NCBI GenBank assembly: GCA_002344345.1
Contig: DDTL01000036.1
Location: 1 to 48,773 of the forward strand
Source: Saprospiraceae bacterium UBA2365
GTDB taxonomy: Bacteria > Bacteroidota > Bacteroidia > Chitinophagales > Saprospiraceae
Direction of reading: 5' to 3'
Length of the DNA stretch: 48,773 bases
This document shows, piece by piece, positions 34,641-43,313 of this stretch. The notes under the pieces are model-generated. The model was not told the origin of the DNA. It made no database searches and saw only the letters and a program-made list of their open reading frames with translations. Position numbers and translations under genes: made by a program. The stretch's first letter is position 1; every line of letters starts with the position of its first letter.

Positions 34641-35678
34641 TTAATTAAATTCTAATGCTAATTTGTACAATGTCAACAGAGGTAAAATTTCGAAAGTGCA
34701 AAGGTAAATAAAAAAATGTATTGGATGATTAATAAAAGTCTTGAATGATATCATCAATCCGCGGAAAGTCCTCATGAAATAAAAAATCAGAATAATACCT
34801 ATTCCTGCGAAAAAAGAAATTTTTGCAAATTCAGGCTGGCTGAATGCCAGAAAAAAATTCGGGATGATCAGTCCGATCCCAAGGATTGAGTTAAAGCTTA
34901 ATATTGTAAAATTAAAAGCATTAAAGGCGGCAACTTCCGGGAAGATCCATTTTGTAATCAGCAATCCGACATGCCTGATTAAGTAGACAGATAAAACTCC
35001 TCCCAATGACAGAAGATATAAGAGGAATGTACCTTCCATCCCTGCAAAATCACGTAAAAGTAAAAAAATAAAAACGGATAAACTTACCAGGAAAACTATG
35101 TAGAGCAACGCAAATAGTAAAATGTTGAATCCGGTAAAATCCCTTGCCAGACTACTTGAAATATTGATATTGAATAATGAACGCATGATTTTTACAACGT
35201 ACCACCTGTCAATACTTAAAGGGAATGCCAGGACAATCAAAGAAAGCAATATCACCCAAAAAATAAAGTTAATGTGTTTTTTTGTTTTGGTATCCACAAC
35301 TACTTTCTGTTCCGGTTGAGATCCGTTTGATACCTCGGTTCGGCCGGGTGAAAACACAATCCTTTCTTCTGACAGGTCAAATGGATTGTCCCCGGATGGA
35401 ACTATTGCCGGTTCGATGCTGTCGGCAATCATCACACTGTCAGGTATACTTCCCGGAGTATTTTCAACTTTAGATTTTGTAATTACCTGATTCTGAGTAT
35501 TTCGGTAAGGAATGCTGATGGTATCCTTTGGGCTTTGATCAGCTTTTTTTTCTTTTTTTATCTCTCTGGCAGGAATAGTTTTCCTGGCCTTGATTTCAAA
35601 GGGATTTCCGCTCTGACTTAGCAGCAACACAGGCAATAAACTGAGCAGAAAAATTATATATAAACCTCTGAATTTCAT
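34641..35678 (-). CDS. DUF4271 membrane protein
   Basis: A 345-residue protein: signal-like N-terminal helix (FRGLYIIFLLSLLPVLLLS), a variable low-complexity periplasmic stretch (about residues 25-135), then five or six transmembrane helices (about 138-345). The layout and the hemD neighbour identify the Bacteroidota-specific DUF4271 family, whose function is unknown. ATG 35678 gives a good signal sequence; an in-frame start nine codons earlier would be inside the promoter. It has a full consensus promoter and is cotranscribed with hemD. Confidence 0.85.
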   Translation of the reverse strand: MKFRGLYIIFLLSLLPVLLLSQSGNPFEIKARKTIPAREIKKEKKADQSPKDTISIPYRNTQNQVITKSKVENTPGSIPDSVMIADSIEPAIVPSGDNPFDLSEERIVFSPGRTEVSNGSQPEQKVVVDTKTKKHINFIFWVILLSLIVLAFPLSIDRWYVVKIMRSLFNINISSSLARDFTGFNILLFALLYIVFLVSLSVFIFLLLRDFAGMEGTFLLYLLSLGGVLSVYLIRHVGLLITKWIFPEVAAFNAFNFTILSFNSILGIGLIIPNFFLAFSQPEFAKISFFAGIGIILIFYFMRTFRGLMISFKTFINHPIHFFIYLCTFEILPLLTLYKLALEFN

Positions 35679-35687
35679 AACAGGCTG

Positions 35688-35718
35688 CAAAAATAAGTTT
35701 ATCAACTAATTATACCAA
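35688..35718 (-). promoter_or_regulatory. Promoter of the DUF4271-hemD operon
   Basis: On the minus strand TTG (35718-35716), a 20-nt spacer and TATTTTTG (35695-35688) match the Bacteroidota promoter consensus fully. The -7 box lies 10 nt before the ATG at 35678, so the leader is very short or absent. Confidence 0.7.
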
Positions 35719-36420
35719 TTTTATTTGGAGTATTTGGGTCTAAATAATTCATTCTACCTTTAATTTTTGCAATGTTTTTCAAGATACGTTGATTTTGGAA
35801 AGTAATTGGTTGAGAACCAAAGCTAAGATTTTGAATATGTCACGAGATAATATGCCTGAATCTGTTTGGACCATTTTACTTTTAAAAATTTCTTGTTGGC
35901 TTATGAACGATTGTTTGTGTTCTCAAAACTGAATTCGTGTATTTTGTTGCAGAAATTTATGGAAATTTGATGCAGGAATAAAGCCATACTGAATTTGTGC
36001 CCCTCAAAATGTAAATCCAACGGGGTCGATCCCCCCCCCCTATGGGCAAGCTCTACGGGCAAGCTCTACGGGCAAGCTCATACGGACAATCAAAGGATGA
36101 ACGAATTATGATTACAGGTGTATTGGACTTCTTAAATCAAAAATCGTTGATCAGTATTCTTAAATCAATGTCCCCCTTTAGTTCTGGCTTGTCCAACTTA
36201 ATTCTTTAATGTGTCAAAAACAGCTATCCTGAAATTATGAAAAATGATCAATTTTTTGATTTGGGTTATTGAACAGAGCTTAATTTAGTGTTTGATTCAT
36301 TTTGAAATGATCACTTTATGGGGTTAACCCTTTAAGAAAATTGTTAAAGTTGTTTAAAATTAAAGCGTACTTGTATCAAATATGTATTTTATAAAAACGT
36401 TATTTCCGTATATTTGAACG
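35706..36420. other. Long intergenic region with C tract and 13-nt tandem repeat
   Basis: More than 700 nt without a gene between divergent DUF4271 and the sensor kinase. It contains a C10 run at 36031-36040, preceded by GGGG, then 2.8 copies of the 13-mer GGGCAAGCTCTAC at 36044-36083. A perfect 10-bp palindrome, GGGTTAACCC, lies at 36321-36330, about 90 nt before the kinase. No open frame of convincing composition is seen. Confidence 0.7.
36044..36083. repeat. 13-nt tandem repeat next to a C10 run
   Basis: Two exact copies of GGGCAAGCTCTAC (36044-36056, 36057-36069) and a third diverging after GGGCAAGCTC. It directly follows the homopolymer C10. The GC-rich composition differs sharply from the surrounding AT-rich DNA. 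Confidence 0.85.
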
Positions 36421-37713
36421 ATGAAAAGAAACCAAATAATCAGGGTATTGTTTTTGGGCGGTTTGGCGATTGGCGGAATTTTATTGATTCAGGCTTATTG
36501 GCTGTACAGCAACTGGCAACTGAGAAATAATGAATTTGATGAGAAAGTTACTGTTGCGCTCCGCAATGTTGCTGAGAAGATGGCAAAACACAGCAATTCT
36601 GAATTGCCAAAAGAAGGATTGATCAAAAAACTGGCAAGCAATACTTATGTGGTCAATTATAATAATTTTATTGATCCTCATATACTGGAAGATTTTCTAC
36701 TCAGGGAAATGGCTGAGATTTCGCTTGATACCGTTTTTGAATATGCTTTGTATGATTGTTTTTCAGAAGAATTGGTTCACGGAGATTGCTGTACCCTTGA
36801 TAAAGAACATCATGATCTTTACAAAACAAAACTTGTTGAATTTGAAGGGTTTACCTATTATTTTATTGTCCGGTTCCCAAACAGGAATTCTTTTCTTTTA
36901 AACGAAATCTGGATTTTCGTTTTTCTGAGTTTTTTGTCATTGGTGGCTGTTTTGGCATTCCTTTTTGCTGTAAAAACCATTTATCAGCAGAAAAAGCTAT
37001 CAGAGTTGCAAAAAGATTTTGTGAATAACATGACACATGAGTTTAAAACTCCGTTGTCGTCCATCAGAATTGCGTCTAAAGTGTTGGAAAACTCTCCTGA
37101 AATACAGGAAAATGACAGACTTTTGAAATATGCAAGGATTGTCAATGATCAAAGCAGCAGGCTCAATTCACAGGTAGAGAACATTCTTGAAGTGGTCCGC
37201 AGTGAGAAAAAATTTGTATTACAAAAAGAACCTATTGATCTGGTACAATTGTTGAATGAAACCATCAAACTTGAAGAAAACAGGTTTTTGGATAAATTCG
37301 TAAAGGTTAGAACAGATATTCGTGTAGAAAGATTTTCCGTATATGGAGATCGGTATCATTTATCTAATCTGATGTCCAATATCATAGAGAACGCTGTAAA
37401 ATATGCAAAACCCAAAGATTATTCCGTCAGTGAACCATTATTGGTACATGTGACTTTTTTCAGAGCAAATGGTAACATGGAGCTCCGGTTTTCAGATGAA
37501 GGGATTGGAATAGATGAAAAACATCAAAAATTGATTTTCAATAAATTCTACAGGGTGCCAACCGGGAATGTGCATGATGTAAAAGGTTTCGGACTTGGCT
37601 TATATTATGTTAAAAACATATGCGAGCTACATGGTTGGACGATTAAACTTGAATCTCAGAAGGATATAGGTACAGATATAATACTGGAAATGCCGTTGGA
37701 ATTAAAATCCTGA
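36421..37713 (+). CDS. Sensor histidine kinase (RprX-like)
   Basis: A 430-residue membrane kinase. Transmembrane helices at about 8-28 and 164-186 enclose a periplasmic sensor of about 135 residues with Cys113, Cys123 and Cys124. There is no HAMP domain; the HisKA box NMTHEFKTPLSSI (His206) follows the second helix almost directly. The ATPase domain has the N box NIIENAVKYA, the D box DEGIGID and the G box GFGLGLYYVK. The next gene, 45 nt on, is an OmpR-type regulator, so the two form a two-component system of the RprX/RprY type known from Bacteroides. Confidence 0.93.
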   Translation: MKRNQIIRVLFLGGLAIGGILLIQAYWLYSNWQLRNNEFDEKVTVALRNVAEKMAKHSNSELPKEGLIKKLASNTYVVNYNNFIDPHILEDFLLREMAEISLDTVFEYALYDCFSEELVHGDCCTLDKEHHDLYKTKLVEFEGFTYYFIVRFPNRNSFLLNEIWIFVFLSFLSLVAVLAFLFAVKTIYQQKKLSELQKDFVNNMTHEFKTPLSSIRIASKVLENSPEIQENDRLLKYARIVNDQSSRLNSQVENILEVVRSEKKFVLQKEPIDLVQLLNETIKLEENRFLDKFVKVRTDIRVERFSVYGDRYHLSNLMSNIIENAVKYAKPKDYSVSEPLLVHVTFFRANGNMELRFSDEGIGIDEKHQKLIFNKFYRVPTGNVHDVKGFGLGLYYVKNICELHGWTIKLESQKDIGTDIILEMPLELKS

Positions 37714-37758
37714 AAATGTATTTATCTTTTTTGTTCGATTAAAATTAATCTTTATAAA

Positions 37759-38454
37759 ATGAATGGAGAATCAAAAAAAATTCTTTATGTTGAAGATGAC
37801 GAAGTTTTGGCTTTTGTAACGAAGGATAATCTGGAATTTCATGGTTATCAGGTAGTTTTAGCAGTCAATGGCAGAGAAGCTTATCAATATTATCTTCAGG
37901 GGAAATTTGATATTTGTCTGATAGATGTGATGTTGCCGTTGATGGACGGCTTTACATTGGCTAAAGAGATCAGGGAAATTGATACAGAGATTCCCATTAT
38001 TTTCCTTACAGCCAAATCATTGAAGGAAGACAAGATCCATGGACTAAAACTTGGTGCTGACGATTATATCGTAAAACCATTCAGTATTGAAGAATTGATA
38101 CTGAAGATCGAAGTGTTTCTCAAAAGAAAATACATAGTAAGAGATCAAAAGGAGATGGTATTTTATCTCGGCACGTATATGTTTGATTATCTCGATCTTT
38201 TATTGAAGAGAGAACACTTTGAGAAAAGGTTGACACAAAAAGAAGCAGATGTATTATTATATTTATATCAAAACAGGAATATCATTGTTCCAAGAGCTGA
38301 TATCCTGAAAAAAGTATGGAAGCAGAATGATTATTTTGTCGGCAGGAGTCTCGATGTTTTTATCAGCAGATTGAGAAAATATTTATCAGAAGATCAGGAT
38401 ATTACAATTGAAAATATACATGGAATAGGTTTTAAATTCGTAATCAGCGGGTAA
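37759..38454 (+). CDS. OmpR/PhoB-family response regulator (RprY-like)
   Basis: A 231-residue DNA-binding regulator. The receiver domain has the acidic pair Asp13/Asp14, the phosphoacceptor Asp56 (CLIDVMLP), Thr84 and Lys106 (IVKPFS). The C-terminal winged-helix domain (about 135-231) includes LTQKEADVLLYLYQNRN and the recognition region GRSLDVFISRLRKYL, ending NIHGIGFKFVI. It is paired with the upstream kinase. Possible targets are the two exported thioredoxin-fold genes that follow, but no regulator site can be shown. Confidence 0.95.
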   Translation: MNGESKKILYVEDDEVLAFVTKDNLEFHGYQVVLAVNGREAYQYYLQGKFDICLIDVMLPLMDGFTLAKEIREIDTEIPIIFLTAKSLKEDKIHGLKLGADDYIVKPFSIEELILKIEVFLKRKYIVRDQKEMVFYLGTYMFDYLDLLLKREHFEKRLTQKEADVLLYLYQNRNIIVPRADILKKVWKQNDYFVGRSLDVFISRLRKYLSEDQDITIENIHGIGFKFVISG

Positions 38455-38529
38455 TTTGAACTTTTATCAGGGAAATTTGTTTTTCATTGGTTATTATTAA
38501 ACTGAAATGATCATTATTTTCCATGTAGT

Positions 38530-39018
38530 ATGACAAAACTGTTCTTTACTTTGATGCTTGGATTTTTTTTGATAAATGGTTTTGGACAGAGTTTCAGAAC
38601 AGTAAAGTTGAATGAGATCAAAGATTTAATTGAATCAAAAAACGACAGTTTATATATCATTAATTTTTGGGCTACCTGGTGTTTGCCATGCGTTAAAGAA
38701 ATTCCATATTTTGAAGAATTGGGGAAAAAATACAAAAATCAAAAGTTGAATATAATTTTAGTTAATCTTGATTTCAAAAAAGATATTGATTCAAAACTGG
38801 TACCTTTTCTTGAAATCCAAAAATTGAAGTCAACGATTTGGTTTCTGGATGAATCCAACCCTAATTCATTTATTCCCAAAATTGAAGAAAACTGGTCCGG
38901 TGCCATTCCATTTACGTTATTTATTAAAGGATCATCAGGCATCAAAAGATGGCATGAAGGGTCTTTTAACTTGAATTCATTGGATGATCAGATCAGTAAT
39001 ATTTTATTAAACCATTAA
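38530..39018 (+). CDS. TlpA-like exported thioredoxin
   Basis: A 162-residue periplasmic thiol-disulfide oxidoreductase. A signal peptide (about 1-20, ending NGFGQ) is followed by a thioredoxin fold with the active site WCLPC (Cys51, Cys54) in NFWATWCLPCVKEIPYF and the cis-proline in SGAIPFTLFI. The CxxC context WCxPC with Leu and Pro is typical of TlpA/ResA-like proteins of Bacteroidota. It is 75 nt after the response regulator and 12 nt before a second thioredoxin-fold gene. Confidence 0.9.
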   Translation: MTKLFFTLMLGFFLINGFGQSFRTVKLNEIKDLIESKNDSLYIINFWATWCLPCVKEIPYFEELGKKYKNQKLNIILVNLDFKKDIDSKLVPFLEIQKLKSTIWFLDESNPNSFIPKIEENWSGAIPFTLFIKGSSGIKRWHEGSFNLNSLDDQISNILLNH

Positions 39019-39030
39019 TTTAAATAGAGA

Positions 39031-39633
39031 ATGAAAAAGTTGTTTTTATTGCCCTTAATTCTGCTTAGTTTAAGCATTTTTGCTCAGGATAGTTACAAAA
39101 TAGGTGATCAGGTTATGCCATTTAAACTTAAAAATGTAGACAACAGCCAGTTTTTGGTGTCCCCAGCCAATCCATGGAAAGGTTATATTATCGTATTTAC
39201 CTGCAATCACTGTCCATTCTCAGTTCTTTATGAAGACAGATTGATCCAATTGGATAAAAAATTCAGACCATTGGGATTTCCTGTGGTTGCCATTAATTCA
39301 AATGATGCAGCTGTTTATGCGGAAGACAGTTTTGAAAATATGGTGATCAGATCCAAAGAGAAAGGATTTACTTTTCCATATCTTCATGATGAGACTCAGG
39401 AATTTGCAAAAAAATTCGGAGCAACCCGAACTCCACATGTTTTTGTTGTACATAATGCACCGAATGGAAAGCTTTTGCTGGAGTATATCGGGGCAATTGA
39501 TGATAATGCAAAAGAACCGGAAAATGTTTCAGAGAAATACGTTGAATTGGCGGTGAATGCATTGCTTGAAGGGAAAGAAGTCGAGGTAAAGAATACAAAA
39601 GCCATTGGTTGTTCAATCAAGTGGAAAGAATAA
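39031..39633 (+). CDS. Exported thioredoxin-family protein (PRX-like1 type)
   Basis: A 200-residue protein with a signal peptide (1-19, ending SIFAQ) and a thioredoxin/peroxiredoxin fold. The active-site region is VFTCNHCPFSVLYEDR (Cys58, Cys61), the signature of PRX-like1 proteins, and the C-terminal IGCSIKWK is also family-typical. AVNSND-type strand (VVAINSNDA) and GATRTPHVFVV with cis-proline fit. It is likely cotranscribed with the TlpA-like gene and ends at a bidirectional hairpin shared with purN. Substrate unknown. Confidence 0.88.
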   Translation: MKKLFLLPLILLSLSIFAQDSYKIGDQVMPFKLKNVDNSQFLVSPANPWKGYIIVFTCNHCPFSVLYEDRLIQLDKKFRPLGFPVVAINSNDAAVYAEDSFENMVIRSKEKGFTFPYLHDETQEFAKKFGATRTPHVFVVHNAPNGKLLLEYIGAIDDNAKEPENVSEKYVELAVNALLEGKEVEVKNTKAIGCSIKWKE

Positions 39634-39648
39634 AAAACGATATGTCAG

Positions 39649-39698
39649 AAACTGTTTTATCCGGAATTGCAATTCTCTGATGCCGGATAGAACAGTTT
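39649..39698. terminator. Bidirectional terminator between the thioredoxin gene and purN
   Basis: Positions 39649-39664 and 39683-39698 form a 16-bp stem with one G-U pair (core TATCCGG/CCGGATA) and an 18-nt loop, with T runs on the right and A-rich sequence on the left. The right arm touches the purN stop codon at 39698-39700, so it serves both convergent genes. Confidence 0.8.
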
Positions 39699-40267
39699 TA
39701 TTCTGCCAGAAGGATCTTTTCAATCGTCCTTGGAAAATAGAAATGCTCCAATTTTAACACCCTTGATGCGATTTGTTCAGGCGTGTCATTGGGAAAAACA
39801 GGACATTTCACCTGTAAAATATGTTCACCATCATCATAATGAGCATTCACATAATGGATGGTTATCCCGGTTTCTGCATCTCCAGATGCTTTCACTGCAT
39901 TGTGCACATGAGAGCCAAACAAACCTTTACCCCCGAATTTCGGTAACAAGGCCGGGTGAATGTTGATTATTCTTTGAGGATAATGTTGAATCCATGAAGG
40001 GGGAATCAATAATAGAAAGCCAGCAAGAACGATCAGATCAATTTCGTACGGCAATAAATTTTCTTCAATAAAATTTTTTTCCAACATATTCTTTTTTCCA
40101 AAAGTAATTGCTGGAATATTAAAGTCCCTAGCATGAATTAAAACTCCTGCATCGGGCTTGTTGGTACCTATCAGAACAACCTGTATATGAGGGCTAAATG
40201 AAAAATATTCACAAATTTTTCGAGCATTGGATCCATGGCCAGAAGCAAAGATAGCAATTTTTTTCAA
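39698..40267 (-). CDS. purN: Phosphoribosylglycinamide formyltransferase
   Basis: PurN transfers a formyl group from 10-formyltetrahydrofolate to GAR in purine synthesis. The 189-residue protein has the phosphate-binding FASGHGSNARKI and the catalytic set Asn102, His104 (NIHPALLPKFGG) and Asp146 (YDDGEHI). The length is slightly below the enteric enzyme (212). It stands alone with its own -7 box and converges with the thioredoxin-family gene. Confidence 0.96.
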   Translation of the reverse strand: MKKIAIFASGHGSNARKICEYFSFSPHIQVVLIGTNKPDAGVLIHARDFNIPAITFGKKNMLEKNFIEENLLPYEIDLIVLAGFLLLIPPSWIQHYPQRIINIHPALLPKFGGKGLFGSHVHNAVKASGDAETGITIHYVNAHYDDGEHILQVKCPVFPNDTPEQIASRVLKLEHFYFPRTIEKILLAE

Positions 40268-40292
40268 GGTATTTTTTTAATAAAGTTACATC

Positions 40293-40300
40293 CAAAAATA
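40293..40300 (-). promoter_or_regulatory. purN: Candidate -7 box for purN
   Basis: TATTTTTG on the minus strand, 26 nt before the purN ATG at 40267. The -33 region has no perfect TTG. Confidence 0.45.
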
Positions 40301-40359
40301 GTAAAAGGTCAGGAAAGTGAAATATTTCCTTCCTTTTTTCTTTTTTTTTGAGTTGCCTC

Positions 40360-40390
40360 TTGTCTGCTATAAAATAGTTTATTAACTTTG
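40360..40390 (+). promoter_or_regulatory. Promoter of the repeat protein gene
   Basis: TTG at 40360-40362, a 20-nt spacer and TAACTTTG at 40383-40390 match the Bacteroidota consensus. The predicted leader before ATG 40566 is about 170 nt. Confidence 0.65.
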
Positions 40391-40565
40391 ATGTGTATAG
40401 CCTATTTCCATTTTATAGTTATTGAAGATAAGTAAATGATGACTTTTCAACAATAGCATTTTTTTAATGAAATTCATGAATCAGCATTGGTTAAGTATAT
40501 GCCAATGTTATGTTTTTTTTTTTCAGTTTTTCAGATTTGGTAATAAAGCAACAAAAACAATCTAT

Positions 40566-43217
40566 ATGAAAACCTTAATGAGTTTATTATTGTCAGTTAT
40601 CCTGTTTTTTTCTTTCCAGAATTACAGTCAAAGTCAGTGCATTTATTTTGAAAACTTTTCCAATCCGAGCGGATGGACCCAGGTTGGCTCGCTGGTAGAG
40701 ATAGACAATGGAGCATTGCAATACATCAATGGGGCACCGGACGGTTCTCAACGAAGAGTTTATAAGGAAATGGACACACCCATAACTAATTCTGACACCT
40801 GGACGGCAACCTTCAAGTTCAGACCTGACGAAGTTGGGACATATCAAGGTCAACCTTTTACAGGGCATTTAATTTTTGCATTGTCTGAGTTTTCACAAGA
40901 TCCTCTTTGGGATTGTCCTGATGAAGAGTGTACGGGAAATCCTCCAGGAACTCAAGATGCAGTTGGTGTATTTTATTTCGCTCCAAATCCCCCAAATGGT
41001 TCTTTACGGTTTCGAATTTTAGTAAGGAAAAATGGAGTTGAATATAATTCTTCTCCAATTAGCTATAGTACACTTGGAAATGATGTGTATATTGAATTTG
41101 CAAAAGGTGATGCAAATTTTTCACTGAACCTATATTCTGATCCTGACTTTAATATTCCTATTGGTACCGGTGCAGTAAACTTAAATTTGATTGAATTGAA
41201 CACTATGAATTTTATCCAACACGGAAATGAGGCGGGTGGATACTATTACAGAGAATTAACAGGAATTGTTGACGATGTTTGTATTTCGATGAATGATGGA
41301 GAATGTGAAACTACCTATGGTACATTTACCTATCAGGGTTGTTGGGGAGATGGATCAAGTTTTACCATTGGAAATACTGTTTATGATCAATTTAATCCTG
41401 ATGGAACAGAAATTCTGGTCAATCAGGCAGGATGTGATTCAATTGTTACCATTGATTTAACATATTATATGTCAAATGAATTTGAATTGGTATATTTTGG
41501 TTGCCAGGGAGATGGTTATGAAGTAACAGTAAATGGTACAATATATTCAGAAAGTAATCCCTTTGGGGAGGAGTTACTATTCAATCAGTATGGGTGTGAT
41601 TCTTTTGTATTTATTAACCTGTTTTTTGATCTTCCGGAGTACGAGGAAATAAACTATTTTGGATGTCAGGGAGATGGATATGAAATAGTTGTAAACGGCA
41701 CAACTTATTGGGAAGGGAATCCTGTTGGCGAGGAATTTATCGAAGATGAATATGGTTGTGGAACATATGTTACGATCAATTTGGTCTTTACACCTCATGT
41801 CGTTACACTGATCAATTATTCCGGATGTATTGGAGATGGTTATGAAGTAGAAGTAAACGGCACAACTTATTGGGAAGAAAACCCTGTCGGGGAGGAGTTG
41901 ATGTTTACCCAATACGGATGCGATTCGATCATTTTTATCAATCTCCAGTTTAACACGACAATAAATGAAGAAATAAACTATTTCGGATGCCAGGGAGACG
42001 GATATCAAATCGAAGTTAACGGAACAACTTATTGGGAGGGAAATCCAACTGGTGAAGAGTTCATGGTAAGTCAGTTTGGGTGCGATTCCATTATTACCAT
42101 TAACCTGGTTTTTGGTCAACCTGTTTATACAAACATAAATTATATCGGATGTCAGGGAGACGGATATCAAATCGAAGTGAATGGAACAGTTTACTGGGAA
42201 GGCAACCCAACCGGAGAAGAATTCATGATTACCCAAAATGGATGCGATTCTGTTATTGTCATCGACCTCGTTTTTTATGAAACTGCGGTGCAGGATATTA
42301 CATATCAAGGTTGCGAAGGTGATGGATATGCCATAGAAATAAATGGAAACGTATATAATGAAAGCAATCCGGTTGGGATAGAATATATTTTCAATGAGGT
42401 TGGGTGTGATTCCATTATCCAGATAAATCTGGATTTTGCACCATCGACTTATTATTCAGTCAATTATGTAGGCTGCAATGGAGATGGCTATTTTATCGAA
42501 GTGAATGCAAATCTATATGATGAATTCAATCCATCAGGAATTGAAATTCTTACAAATGCCAATGGTTGTGATTCAATTGTCACCATTGAACTGATATTTT
42601 TGGAAAATTCAAGCTCAGATATCACGTATTTGGGCTGCATTGGCGATCAGTATTCTGTTTCAATCAATGGAAATACTTATAACGAAAACAATTTATCCGG
42701 TATTGAAATTTTGCAGAATATCAACGGGTGCGATTCTATCATCAGTATTAATTTGGTATTTTCAGAATCTTATGTGGATACATTATTCTATAAAGGTATT
42801 CATGGTGACGGTTATCAGGTGAAAGTCAATGGAGTACTCTATAATGAAAAAAATCCGAAAGGGGTTGAATACATGAAAACTTCCTATGGCTGTGATTCAA
42901 TTATTTATATCTTTTTGGTCTTTACTAAGGGTAAATTTGGCAAAGGGGAAGATTTCACAATGGGTGGTTTTGACCTTTACCCCAATCCAACCCATGACTT
43001 TCTCCAGATTGATATTAAGTATGAAGCGATTTCGAAAACTGGGTTTTTTATAAGGATTTATAACGTTCTTGGCGAATTGGTCATGAACTCTGTTAGCAAG
43101 GAAAGTTCAGTAAAACTGAACACGATCGATCTCCTTGAAATTGGTACTTATTATTGTGAAGTTTTGACCGAGGACGGAGAAAGTCTGGGTGTTAAAAAGT
43201 TTATTGTTTCCAGATGA
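40566..43217 (+). CDS. Secreted ten-repeat protein with type IX sorting domain
   Basis: An 883-residue exported protein. A signal peptide (about 1-24, ending SQSQC) is followed by a jelly-roll-like N-terminal domain (about 25-245). Ten tandem repeats of about 53 residues follow, each with two Cys: GC(Q/I)GDGY at the start and GCDSI(I/V) near the end, then a hydrophobic INL.F strand. Repeat 10 has lost the first Cys (KGIHGDGY) and repeat 3 has GCGTY. The C-terminus (FDLYPNPTHDFLQI to KKFIVS) is a type A sorting domain for the type IX secretion system. The Cys spacing suggests one disulfide per repeat. I take ATG 40566; the frame is open 33 codons upstream. It is probably a surface adhesin or matrix protein, but the ligand is unknown. 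Confidence 0.88.
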   Translation: MKTLMSLLLSVILFFSFQNYSQSQCIYFENFSNPSGWTQVGSLVEIDNGALQYINGAPDGSQRRVYKEMDTPITNSDTWTATFKFRPDEVGTYQGQPFTGHLIFALSEFSQDPLWDCPDEECTGNPPGTQDAVGVFYFAPNPPNGSLRFRILVRKNGVEYNSSPISYSTLGNDVYIEFAKGDANFSLNLYSDPDFNIPIGTGAVNLNLIELNTMNFIQHGNEAGGYYYRELTGIVDDVCISMNDGECETTYGTFTYQGCWGDGSSFTIGNTVYDQFNPDGTEILVNQAGCDSIVTIDLTYYMSNEFELVYFGCQGDGYEVTVNGTIYSESNPFGEELLFNQYGCDSFVFINLFFDLPEYEEINYFGCQGDGYEIVVNGTTYWEGNPVGEEFIEDEYGCGTYVTINLVFTPHVVTLINYSGCIGDGYEVEVNGTTYWEENPVGEELMFTQYGCDSIIFINLQFNTTINEEINYFGCQGDGYQIEVNGTTYWEGNPTGEEFMVSQFGCDSIITINLVFGQPVYTNINYIGCQGDGYQIEVNGTVYWEGNPTGEEFMITQNGCDSVIVIDLVFYETAVQDITYQGCEGDGYAIEINGNVYNESNPVGIEYIFNEVGCDSIIQINLDFAPSTYYSVNYVGCNGDGYFIEVNANLYDEFNPSGIEILTNANGCDSIVTIELIFLENSSSDITYLGCIGDQYSVSINGNTYNENNLSGIEILQNINGCDSIISINLVFSESYVDTLFYKGIHGDGYQVKVNGVLYNEKNPKGVEYMKTSYGCDSIIYIFLVFTKGKFGKGEDFTMGGFDLYPNPTHDFLQIDIKYEAISKTGFFIRIYNVLGELVMNSVSKESSVKLNTIDLLEIGTYYCEVLTEDGESLGVKKFIVSR
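41325..42925 (+). repeat. Ten coding tandem repeats of about 159 nt
   Basis: The DNA of the repeats is similar at many blocks, for example GGAGATGGATAT/GGAGACGGATAT recurring every 159-162 nt. Repeats 2-6 are closest to one another at protein level (GCQGDGY and GTTYWEGNP in several), while 7-10 are more diverged, as expected from older copies at the 3' side. Copy number could change by recombination. Confidence 0.85.
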
Positions 43218-43313
43218 GATACGAAGAATTTAAATATTTTGCCATTTATGATCTCATTTAAACTATCTTTATCAGTATTGATCTGGTAAAGGTATCATGA
43301 TTTGAATATGAAA

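Noticed and set aside
36031..36040. C10 run as a phase-variation switch of the sensor kinase
   Set aside because: It is about 380 nt upstream of the start codon, not within a promoter or frame that I can identify.
36409..36416. TATATTTG, a TAnnTTTG match just before the sensor kinase
   Set aside because: The -7 box would end 4 nt before the ATG, so transcription would begin inside the gene; no -33 TTG at the right distance.
41325..42925. Regular repeat spacing as a CRISPR-like array
   Set aside because: The repeats are 159-162 nt, in frame, and encode a conserved protein repeat.
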